Assembly: GCA_947500005.1 (NCBI GenBank)
Contig: CANMQJ010000008.1
Coordinates: 170,828 to 234,827 of the forward strand
DNA length: 64,000 nucleotides
DNA from: an uncultured Paracoccaceae bacterium
Lineage (GTDB): Bacteria > Pseudomonadota > Alphaproteobacteria > Rhodobacterales > Rhodobacteraceae
Reading direction: 5' to 3'
The notes under the pieces are model-generated. The model was not told the DNA's origin and searched no databases. It saw only the letters and a program-made list of their open reading frames with translations. Both the position numbers and the translations under genes were made by a program. Shown here piece by piece: positions 18,513-26,281 of this stretch; positions within the stretch are counted from its first letter, which is position 1; each line of letters opens with the position of its first letter.

Positions 18513-20990
18513 GTGCCACAGGACGACAAGCCGACCATCCTCATCACCGGGGCGGGGGGCCGCATCGGCGGCGCGCTGACTGCGCGGCTGAGACGCGACT
18601 ATACCGTTCTGGGGCTGGACCTGCCCGCAGCGGCCGAGGCCGATCACATCTTCGGCTGCGATATCACCGACCCGGATTCGGTTGCCTCGGCGCTGGAGGA
18701 GGTGAGCGAGGCGGCCGGTGGAAAGCTGGTCGCGGTGATCCACCTGGCCGCCTTTTTCGACTTTTCCGGCAAGGAGCATCCCGCATATGAGGCTGTGAAT
18801 GTCGAGGGCACGCGCAACCTGTTGCAGGGGCTGTCGGCACTGGAGGTCGAGCAGTTCATCTATTCCGGGACGATGCTGGTGCATGAACCGGGCCGTCCCG
18901 GCGAGCGGGTGGACGAAGAGGTGCCCCTGGCCCCCGGCTGGGCCTATCCGCAGTCCAAGGCGCGCGCGGAGGAGGTGATCCGCGAGACCGCGCCCGGCAC
19001 CAATCCCGAGATGTCGGTGCTGCTCCTGCACCTTGCGGGGCTTTACGACGACGAGACGGCGGTGCCAACGCTGAGCCAACAGATCGCGCGGATCTATGAG
19101 CGCGATCTGAAGAGCCACGTCTATTCGGGCGACACAAGCGCCGGGCAGAGCTTCATCCATTTAGACGACATGCTCGACCTGTTCGAGGCGGCCGTGGCGC
19201 GTCGTGGCCGTTTCGAGGGTATCGAGGTGGTGCTGGCAGGCGAGCCGGATGCCATCGGCTATGACCGCTTGCAGGAGGAGATCGGCCGGTTGATCCACGG
19301 ATCCGACACGTGGGAGACGCTGCGCGTGCCTGCGCCCGTCGCCCGCGCCGCCGCCAAGGCCGAGGTCAAGGCCGAGGGGCCGATTCCGGATGCCTTCGAC
19401 GAGGGCGAGAAGCCCTTCATCAAGCCCTTCATGATCGAGCTGTCATCCGATCACTACGCTCTCGATATCTCGAAGGCGCGCGATCTGCTGGGGTGGGAGC
19501 CGAAACATCGCATCCTCGACGAGTTGCCGAAGATGGTTGCGGTGCTGAAGAAGGATCCGGCGGGCTGGTACAGGGCCAACGGGATCACCCCGCCGGTCTG
19601 GCTGCGCGCGGTCGAAGCGCGCGAGGGGTCGGACCCCGAAGAGATCCGCGCCAGGCACGAGAAGGAATATCGCACGCAGCATCGCCGCAACATCTGGGGC
19701 CATTGGGCGAATGCGGGGCTTGGGGCCTGGCTGATGACCTCGCCGCCTTTGCTGGGGTATGGCGGCTGGATGGCGGTGAGCGACGTGGTCGCGGGGCTGG
19801 CGCTGCTGGTGCTGGGGTTGCTGTCGCTGTCGTGGCGGCTGCCGCATGCGCGGTTCGGCGCGGCCTTGGTGGGGGCTTGGGTGCTTTTCGCGCCGCTGCT
19901 TTTCTGGACCGAAAATGGCGCGGCCTATCTCAACGCGACGCTGGTGGGGATGCTGGCCATCGGTTTTGCCCTGGCCCTGCCGCCGATGCCGGGCGTGTCG
20001 CCGGCGGCCGCACAGACGGGGCCGACCATCCCCAAGGGCTGGGATTACTCGCCGTCCGACTGGTTCCAGCGCCTGCCGGTGATCGCGCTGGCGGTGGTGG
20101 GGCTGATCGTCTCGCGATACCTGACGGGGTATCAGCTGGAGACCATTGATGCCGTGTGGGAGCCGTTCTTTCCCGGGACACTCGAGGGCAAGAACGGAAC
20201 CGAGCAGATCATCACCTCGGAGGTGTCCGAGGCCTGGCCGGTGCCCGATGCCGGGGTGGGCGCGTTGACCTATGCGCTGGAGATCCTGGTGGGCGCCATC
20301 GGGTCGGCCCGCCGCTGGCGGACCATGCCTTGGCTGACCGTCATGTTCGGCGTGATGATCGTGCCGCTGGGCGCGGTGTCGATCTTCTTCATCGTGATCC
20401 AACCTATCGTGATCGGCACCTATTCGACGCTGGCGCTGATCGCTGCGGCGGCAATGCTGTTGCAGATCCCCTACGCGGTGGATGAGCTGGTGGCGACGAT
20501 CCAGTTCCTGATCCGCCGGGCGAAGGCGGGGCAGCCCTGGCTGTGGGTCTTCTTTACAGGCGACACGGATGAGGGGCCGGACGAGCGGCAGATGGACGAT
20601 TTCGAACGCAGCCCGCGTGTCATCCTGCGCGAGATGCTGACGGGCGGGATCACCCTGCCCTGGACGCTGGCGGTCTCGATCGGGATCGGGGTGCTGCTGA
20701 TGCTGGCGCCGCTGTGGCTGACATGGGACAGCCCGCTGGCCGCCGTCGTCCACATCTGCGGTGCGCTCGCTTTGACCGTGTCGGTGACGGCGCTGGCCTC
20801 GGTCGTGCGGATTGCGCGGTTCCTGAACGTGATCATCGGCGTGGTGCTGATCTTTGCGCCGATGGTGGCGGGCGGAGGCCTTTGGGGCTACCTGACCTGC
20901 ATGGGGCTGGGCCTGGCGCTGATCGGGCTGGCCATCCCGCGGGGCCGGATCGGTGGGAGCTACGGGTCGATGGATCGCTGGGTGCGGTAG
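18513..20990 (+). CDS. NAD-dependent epimerase fused to SPW and degenerate VKOR-like membrane domains
   Basis: An 825-residue fusion. Residues about 1-350 form an extended-SDR epimerase/dehydratase (ITGAGGRIGG; catalytic YPQSK near 150). From about 390 a membrane part begins with an SPW repeat (WGHWANAGLGAWLMTSPPLL), followed by a VKOR-like section (WPVPDAGVGALTYALEILVG, RWRTMPWLTVMFG, PLGAVSIFF) and a second SPW-like unit near the end (GVLLMLAPLWLTW ... LNVIIGVVLIFAPM). Where VKOR homologues have the redox CxxC, this protein has Ser638 and Ala641 (GTYSTLAL), so disulfide exchange chemistry should be lost. The chosen GTG at 18513 follows CCGGAGGGA; the upstream frame to 18420 has no family similarity. 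Function unknown. Confidence 0.8.
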   Translation: MPQDDKPTILITGAGGRIGGALTARLRRDYTVLGLDLPAAAEADHIFGCDITDPDSVASALEEVSEAAGGKLVAVIHLAAFFDFSGKEHPAYEAVNVEGTRNLLQGLSALEVEQFIYSGTMLVHEPGRPGERVDEEVPLAPGWAYPQSKARAEEVIRETAPGTNPEMSVLLLHLAGLYDDETAVPTLSQQIARIYERDLKSHVYSGDTSAGQSFIHLDDMLDLFEAAVARRGRFEGIEVVLAGEPDAIGYDRLQEEIGRLIHGSDTWETLRVPAPVARAAAKAEVKAEGPIPDAFDEGEKPFIKPFMIELSSDHYALDISKARDLLGWEPKHRILDELPKMVAVLKKDPAGWYRANGITPPVWLRAVEAREGSDPEEIRARHEKEYRTQHRRNIWGHWANAGLGAWLMTSPPLLGYGGWMAVSDVVAGLALLVLGLLSLSWRLPHARFGAALVGAWVLFAPLLFWTENGAAYLNATLVGMLAIGFALALPPMPGVSPAAAQTGPTIPKGWDYSPSDWFQRLPVIALAVVGLIVSRYLTGYQLETIDAVWEPFFPGTLEGKNGTEQIITSEVSEAWPVPDAGVGALTYALEILVGAIGSARRWRTMPWLTVMFGVMIVPLGAVSIFFIVIQPIVIGTYSTLALIAAAAMLLQIPYAVDELVATIQFLIRRAKAGQPWLWVFFTGDTDEGPDERQMDDFERSPRVILREMLTGGITLPWTLAVSIGIGVLLMLAPLWLTWDSPLAAVVHICGALALTVSVTALASVVRIARFLNVIIGVVLIFAPMVAGGGLWGYLTCMGLGLALIGLAIPRGRIGGSYGSMDRWVR

Positions 20991-21022
20991 CGCCTGGGCC
21001 AGGTGGCGTCCGAAGGCAGGGA

Positions 21023-21093
21023 GGGGGCGCTGCCCCCTCTTGGCGCGTGACGTGCCAATTCACCCCCGCCGGTATTCGTCAACGGGAAGAAGG
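21023..21093 (+). repeat. Intergenic repeat, copy C
   Basis: GGGGG-CGCTG-CCCCC hairpin (21023-21037), CACCCCCGCC and the core GGTATTCGTCAACGGGAAGA. It lies between the ends of two convergent genes and is nearly the same as copies B and D. Confidence 0.7.
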
Positions 21094-21117
21094 GCTGGTG
21101 CTCGCTGGATCTCAGTG

Positions 21118-22926
21118 TCAGGCCGAGAGGCGCAGGGCACCTCGCAGGGCACGGGCCTGCATATCCTCGTTGCCGCCATATCCCATGCGGGCCATCAGCG
21201 CCTCCTCCTGCGGGTGGGGCCGTTTCAGGAGGCTGGCCGCGAGAAGCCGTGCCTTGCCGTGGAGTGTTGCGGCCTCGCGCGAGAGCAGGCTGAGCGCGGG
21301 AAGAATCGTCTGTTCGATCTCGTCGAAATCTGTCCCGAGGGGGAAGCCGGGCAGGTGGTCGCGATACGGGTCGAGCCAGCGCGTGACGGTTTCGGGGCGG
21401 TTGTCACAAGCGGCCTCGCGCAGGGTGAAATCCTGCGGCAGCTTGCCCGCCTTTTGCGCGGTCTCGATCAGGTCGGCTTGGAACCGGCTGTCTGCGATGG
21501 CGATGAGGCTGCCGATCACGGCGGCGTCGGAGCGGCCGCGCAGATCGGCCATGCCGTATTCGGTGACGACGATATCGCGCATGTGGCGAGGCACGGTGGT
21601 GCTTTCGAGCTGCCAGCGTATGTTGCTGCTGACGGCGCCATTCTTCTCGCGCGTGGCGGGCAGGGTGATGATGGCGCGCGCGTCATGCAGGGCGAAGGCC
21701 TGTTCGACGAAGTTGAACTGGCCGCCCACGCCGCTGACGACCTGACCGTCCCCCACCGTGTCGGACATCACGTCGCCCAGCAGCGAGACCTGCATCGCGC
21801 CATTGACGAAGCGCGCCTTGACGCGGGCGGCCCGCTTTTCTTCCTCTTGCCCATAGAGCTGGTTGGTGAAGCTGACCGGTGCCATCGCGATCTTTTTCCG
21901 TTTGCCCGGAGGCATCTCGCGCAGGCGGCGGTAGAATGCGCGCGATTCCACGAAGAAACCCGCGTGGATCGCGGCGCCGTCGACCTCGCGGCGGATCACG
22001 CCCTCCTCGAACAGGGTCAGCAGGCCGCCCACCAGCATCTCGGTCACGCTGTAGAGGCCGGTGTCGAACGCGTCGCCCGCCGGCCGGGCAATGGGAAAGG
22101 GGCAATCGGACTGGATGGGCGCGACCTTTCCCCGGTGGCGCAGCCGCAGAGCGTGGGCCACCGCGTCGCCGATGGAGCCGATGCCGATCTGCAGCGTGCC
22201 CCCATCCTCGATCAGGCGCGAGACATGCAGGCCGATCGCATGAGATGTGTCGTCCACCGGGCGCTTGACGGCCGAGAACAGTTCGAACGGTTCGGGCGGG
22301 TCGAGCATGAGGGCGAAGGCGTCGGCATCCTCGAGGGCAGAGTCACCCTCCAGGAAGGGCAGTTCGGGGTTCGTTTCGCCGACGGCGATGAAGTCCATCG
22401 TACCCTCGCGGCGCAGGCGGAAGAGATCGGTTGAGATGTCGGTATTGCTCGACAGGCTGAACCGGCCGTCCTCTTCGGCGACGAGCTGTGCCAGGACATT
22501 CGGCTGGCGCGCGATCAGCACGTCGCGGGCATGGGTGTAATTGGCCGAGATATAAGCCTGTTGCACTGGCGCGTTGCCGATCCAGCGCCCGGCAAGGAGA
22601 AAGAACTCGTTGACCGAGATGTTGGGCGGCAGCGCGTCCTTGCGCAGCAGTTGTGCGTAACGGAGGGGCGGATAGGCGCCGAAAAGCCGGTCCATCGCGG
22701 GGCCGAGGAAGCGCTTTTCCATGTCCGAGGAGGGCGCGGGTGGCTCCAGCGTCAGCGCGGTGAAGATCGACAGGGTGATCGAGGGGTCCTCGCAGGCAAG
22801 ATCGACCAGCGCGTTGACCAGCGTGACGGGTTTGCCAAGGCCAAGCGGCAGGGCAAGGCGGATTTCGCCGCCTGTCTTCTCCACGATCTGCCGGGCCGCT
22901 TCGCGGGCATCGGTCAGGCGTTGCAT
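21118..22926 (-). CDS. Acetyl-CoA hydrolase/transferase family protein
   Basis: A 602-residue protein of the acetyl-CoA hydrolase/4-hydroxybutyrate CoA-transferase fold, which moves or releases CoA through a glutamyl-CoA intermediate. Supporting segments are IQIGIGSIGDAVAHAL (minus-strand reading near residues 240-255), VSGVGGQFNFVEQAFAL (about 400-415) and VVTEYGMADLRGRSDA (about 455-470), which holds the family's conserved EYG..DLRG signature. It is the last gene of the fad operon; its ATG overlaps the preceding stop as TGATG. In this context it may recycle CoA or carry it between acetyl-CoA and other acids. Confidence 0.85.
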   Translation of the reverse strand: MQRLTDAREAARQIVEKTGGEIRLALPLGLGKPVTLVNALVDLACEDPSITLSIFTALTLEPPAPSSDMEKRFLGPAMDRLFGAYPPLRYAQLLRKDALPPNISVNEFFLLAGRWIGNAPVQQAYISANYTHARDVLIARQPNVLAQLVAEEDGRFSLSSNTDISTDLFRLRREGTMDFIAVGETNPELPFLEGDSALEDADAFALMLDPPEPFELFSAVKRPVDDTSHAIGLHVSRLIEDGGTLQIGIGSIGDAVAHALRLRHRGKVAPIQSDCPFPIARPAGDAFDTGLYSVTEMLVGGLLTLFEEGVIRREVDGAAIHAGFFVESRAFYRRLREMPPGKRKKIAMAPVSFTNQLYGQEEEKRAARVKARFVNGAMQVSLLGDVMSDTVGDGQVVSGVGGQFNFVEQAFALHDARAIITLPATREKNGAVSSNIRWQLESTTVPRHMRDIVVTEYGMADLRGRSDAAVIGSLIAIADSRFQADLIETAQKAGKLPQDFTLREAACDNRPETVTRWLDPYRDHLPGFPLGTDFDEIEQTILPALSLLSREAATLHGKARLLAASLLKRPHPQEEALMARMGYGGNEDMQARALRGALRLSA

Positions 22927-24998
22927 CACAGATCGGACCAGCCCGGGTCGGGGGCGAAGCGGGGGCCGTGGGCCTGTTCCAGTTCCTTGAGGCGGTCTGC
23001 GCAGTCCTGCGTGCCGCGTGTCCTGGCATAGTGCATCGGCCCGCCGCGAAAGGGCGGGAAGCCGGTGGCGAAGATCATTGCGCCATCCACCTCATCAGGT
23101 TTGCGCGCGACCTTCTTGCGCAGGCATTCGACGCAGGCATCAAGCATGGGCAGGATCAGCCGGTCGGTCAGGTCCTCCGGCCCCTTCTTGTCGGGATCGG
23201 GGCGGGGCGTGCCGTCGGACCAGTCATAGAAGCCCTGTCCGGCTTTCTTGCCGGTCTCGCCCGCCTCGACCTTGTCGCGCAGGCGCTGGCTGATCTCGGG
23301 CATGGGTTTCTCGAGCCCGTCCTTGAGGCTTTCCGCGACATGAAGGCAGATGTCGAGGCCCACCTGATCGGCCAGCGCGATGGGGCCCATCGGCATCCCG
23401 AAATCCATTGCCGCGCGGTCGATCACCTCTTTCTCGACACCCTCGTCCATCAGCACCATTGCCTCCATCAGGTAGGGAGTCAGCGCGCGGTTCACGAGGA
23501 AACCGGGATAGTCGGTCACCGGCGCGGGCAGCCGGTCGATGGATCCGCAGAAGGACATGAGCCGGTCGGTCACGCCCTTGTCGGTGCCCTCATGTGCCAC
23601 GACCTCCACCAGCTGCATCTTGGAGACGGGGTTGAAGAAATGCAGCCCCGCGAAGCGCGCAGGCTCCGTCACGCCGTCCTTCAACTCGGCCAGCCGCAGG
23701 CTGGAGGTGTTGGTGGCGAGGATCGCTCCCGGTTTCATGCGGGCGCAGGCATCGGCATAGATCTTTTCCTTGAGGTCGGGCTTCTCGGGCGCGGCCTCGA
23801 TCACCAGGTCGGCGCGGACGAGGCCATAGCCATGCGGGTCGGGCATCAGGCGGTCGAGCGTGTCCCGCGTCTCCATCCCGTTCAGGTGCTTGTCCTTGCA
23901 GATGTCGGCCGCCCGTTTGACTGCCGTACCCAGCGGGTCGAGATCCACGTCACCCAAGGTGACGCGCTTGCCTTGCAGCGCGCTCCAGACGGCGATCTCT
24001 GCGCCCATCGCGCCCGCACCGATCACGTGGACATGAGCGATGCCATCCTCGACGCGCGCGTTTTGTTTCAGCCCCTGTTGCAGGAAGAAGACGCGGCGCA
24101 GGTTTTTCGACGTCTCGGTGTCGAGCAGGTTGGCGAAGCTTTCGATCTCGCCCTCTTGCATCGCCTCGCGGTCATCGCCGTGCTTTTCCCACAGGTCGAT
24201 CAGGGCGTAAGGGGCGGGATAGTGGTCCCTGGGCGCCTTCTTTTCGGTCTCCGAGCGCATCCGGCCCGCTGCAAGACTGCGGGCCTGATCGAAACGCAGC
24301 GCGCGGGACTTGACGCCCGCATTCTCGTTCTGGTCCACCTTGCCTGCGATGATCGCCTCGACGACTGCGCGAACGTGGCGCTCCTCGGTCACGATGTCGG
24401 CGATGCCAAGTTTCCTCGCCTTGGCGGTATGGGCCGATTTGCCGGTGAGCATCATGGTCATCGCCTCGAGCGGGTCGATGAGGCCGGTCAGGCGGAAGGT
24501 GCCGCCAAGACCGGGATGCAGGCCCAGATTGACCTCGGGAAAGGCGAATTTCGCGCCGTCTATGGCAATCCGCCAGTCGCAGGCAAGCGCGATCTCGAAT
24601 CCCGCGCCAAGGGCCGCACCATGTACCACCGCGATGGTGGGGCAGGGAAGGTTTTCGAGACGGTCGAGAACCGCGTGGCCCTGTTTCAACAGCTTGGCGG
24701 TGTCCTTCTCTCCCATCTCCTCGAAACCGCCGATATCGGCACCCGCGGCGAAGCCGCCGTGCTTGGCCGAGCGGATGACCACGGCGCGGGGGGTGTTTTC
24801 CTCGAGCGCTCGGATCTCCTCGTCAAGCCCTTCGATCACGGCGCGCGAGATCGTGTTGGTCGAGGTGTCCTCAAGATCGAGGACAAGCCAGATGACGCCC
24901 TCGGCCTCGGCCCGGCGCCAGGGATGTGTCCTGACCTCTTCGGCGGGGCCGAGTTCTAGCTTGGTTTCGCCCAGGTGGGCCAGCACGGGTCCGGTCAT
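22926..24998 (-). CDS. fadJ: Multifunctional enoyl-CoA hydratase/3-hydroxyacyl-CoA dehydrogenase (FadJ/FadB type)
   Basis: Alpha subunit of the beta-oxidation complex, 690 residues. The N-terminal crotonase domain (about 1-200) has GGFAAGADIGGF and HGAALGAGFEIALACD. The NAD-binding part begins with VHVIGAGAMGAEIAVW near residue 320, and the 3-hydroxyacyl-CoA dehydrogenase signature is FFNPVSKMQLVEVV near 450. Dehydrogenase C-terminal domains follow, with MDFGMPMGPIALAD. The ATG at 24998 overlaps the thiolase stop by ATGA, as usual for these operons. The longer frame to 25046 lies inside the thiolase gene and was rejected. Confidence 0.94.
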   Translation of the reverse strand: MTGPVLAHLGETKLELGPAEEVRTHPWRRAEAEGVIWLVLDLEDTSTNTISRAVIEGLDEEIRALEENTPRAVVIRSAKHGGFAAGADIGGFEEMGEKDTAKLLKQGHAVLDRLENLPCPTIAVVHGAALGAGFEIALACDWRIAIDGAKFAFPEVNLGLHPGLGGTFRLTGLIDPLEAMTMMLTGKSAHTAKARKLGIADIVTEERHVRAVVEAIIAGKVDQNENAGVKSRALRFDQARSLAAGRMRSETEKKAPRDHYPAPYALIDLWEKHGDDREAMQEGEIESFANLLDTETSKNLRRVFFLQQGLKQNARVEDGIAHVHVIGAGAMGAEIAVWSALQGKRVTLGDVDLDPLGTAVKRAADICKDKHLNGMETRDTLDRLMPDPHGYGLVRADLVIEAAPEKPDLKEKIYADACARMKPGAILATNTSSLRLAELKDGVTEPARFAGLHFFNPVSKMQLVEVVAHEGTDKGVTDRLMSFCGSIDRLPAPVTDYPGFLVNRALTPYLMEAMVLMDEGVEKEVIDRAAMDFGMPMGPIALADQVGLDICLHVAESLKDGLEKPMPEISQRLRDKVEAGETGKKAGQGFYDWSDGTPRPDPDKKGPEDLTDRLILPMLDACVECLRKKVARKPDEVDGAMIFATGFPPFRGGPMHYARTRGTQDCADRLKELEQAHGPRFAPDPGWSDL

Positions 24999-26281
24999 TG
25001 CACGGCCTCCAGCAACATGGCGCCGCCCAGCCCGCCGCCGATGCATTCGGTGGCGATGCCGGTGCGGCGGCCTTGGCGTTTCATGGCATTGGCGAGGTGC
25101 AGCACGATGCGGTTGCCGCTGGTCCCCACCGGGTGGCCCAGCGAGATCGCGCCGCCATCAACGTTCAGATCGTCGCGGTCGATCTTGCCGAAGGCGCCGT
25201 CGAGGCCCAGCACCTCCTTGCAGAAATCGTCATCATCCCAGGCGGCAAGGCAGGCCAGAACCTGCGCGGCGAAGGCCTCGTTGATCTCCCACAGTCCGAC
25301 ATCCTCGCGACTGAGTCCGTTGCGCTTGGCGAGCGGTGTTGAACACAGGACGGGACCGAGGCCCATGACTGACGGGTCGAGCGCCGCCCATTCGCTGTCC
25401 TTGATGATCGCGAGCGGTTCCAGCCCGTGTTCCTCGACCGCGGCCTCGGAGGCGACGATGACCCAGGAGGCGCCATCGGTGATCTGGCTGGCATTGCCCG
25501 CGGTCACCTTGCCATAGGGCGGCTCGAAGGCGGGTTTGGGTTTGGCCAGCCCCTCCATGTCGCTGTCGGGGCGTACGCCGTCATCATGTTCATGGGCGTT
25601 CCCGTCGCGGTCGAAGGCGGGCATCACCTCGTCCCTGAGCCAGCCTTCCTCCTGCGCGCGGGCAAGGCGGTGGTGGCTTTCCATCGCATAGGCGTCTGCG
25701 GTCTTGCGGTCGATGCCGAAGCGATAGGCCAGCACCTCGGCGGTCTGGCCCATGTTCAACTCGGTGATCGGATCGGTCAGTCCCCGTTCCAAGCCCACGA
25801 CCGGCTTGAAGAACTCGGGCCGCAGCCCGGTCAATGCCTTGGCCTGCTCCAGCGGGCCTTTCGCCTGTGACATCTGGCCGAACCATTCCACCGCGCTTTG
25901 CCGCAGCGTGAGCGGCGCGTGGCTGAGCGCCTCTGTCCCGCCGGCGAGGATCATTTCGTGCGATCCGTCGCGCACATAACGATAGGCGGTGTCTATGGAC
26001 TGCATCCCCGAGCCGCAATTGATCTGTACGGTGAAGGCGACCATGTCCTCGCCCAGCCCCAGGCGCAGGGCGGCGACGCGGGCGGGATTCATCTCGTCCG
26101 CGATCACGTTGACGCAGCCGAGGATCACGAGGTCGAACCTACGCGGGTCGAAGGGTTGACGCGCCAGCAATGGGCGGCCCGCCTGCACGGCGAGATCGAC
26201 GGGGGTGAAGGGGCCGGGCTTGCCGCGCGCCTTGAGGAAGGGTGTGCGGGCGCCATCGACGAGATAGACGGGACGGGTCAT
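24995..26281 (-). CDS. fadI: Acetyl-CoA C-acyltransferase (beta-oxidation thiolase, FadI type)
   Basis: Thiolase of 428 residues that cleaves 3-ketoacyl-CoA. The acylated cysteine is Cys89 in VQINCGSGMQSID; the second-half catalytic residues are in GHPVGTSGNR and CIGGGLGGAML. The GGTEALSHAPL loop is also typical. It is coupled by ATGA overlaps to fadE upstream and fadJ downstream. Together they convert acyl-CoA to acetyl-CoA in the cytoplasm. Confidence 0.94.
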   Translation of the reverse strand: MTRPVYLVDGARTPFLKARGKPGPFTPVDLAVQAGRPLLARQPFDPRRFDLVILGCVNVIADEMNPARVAALRLGLGEDMVAFTVQINCGSGMQSIDTAYRYVRDGSHEMILAGGTEALSHAPLTLRQSAVEWFGQMSQAKGPLEQAKALTGLRPEFFKPVVGLERGLTDPITELNMGQTAEVLAYRFGIDRKTADAYAMESHHRLARAQEEGWLRDEVMPAFDRDGNAHEHDDGVRPDSDMEGLAKPKPAFEPPYGKVTAGNASQITDGASWVIVASEAAVEEHGLEPLAIIKDSEWAALDPSVMGLGPVLCSTPLAKRNGLSREDVGLWEINEAFAAQVLACLAAWDDDDFCKEVLGLDGAFGKIDRDDLNVDGGAISLGHPVGTSGNRIVLHLANAMKRQGRRTGIATECIGGGLGGAMLLEAVQ

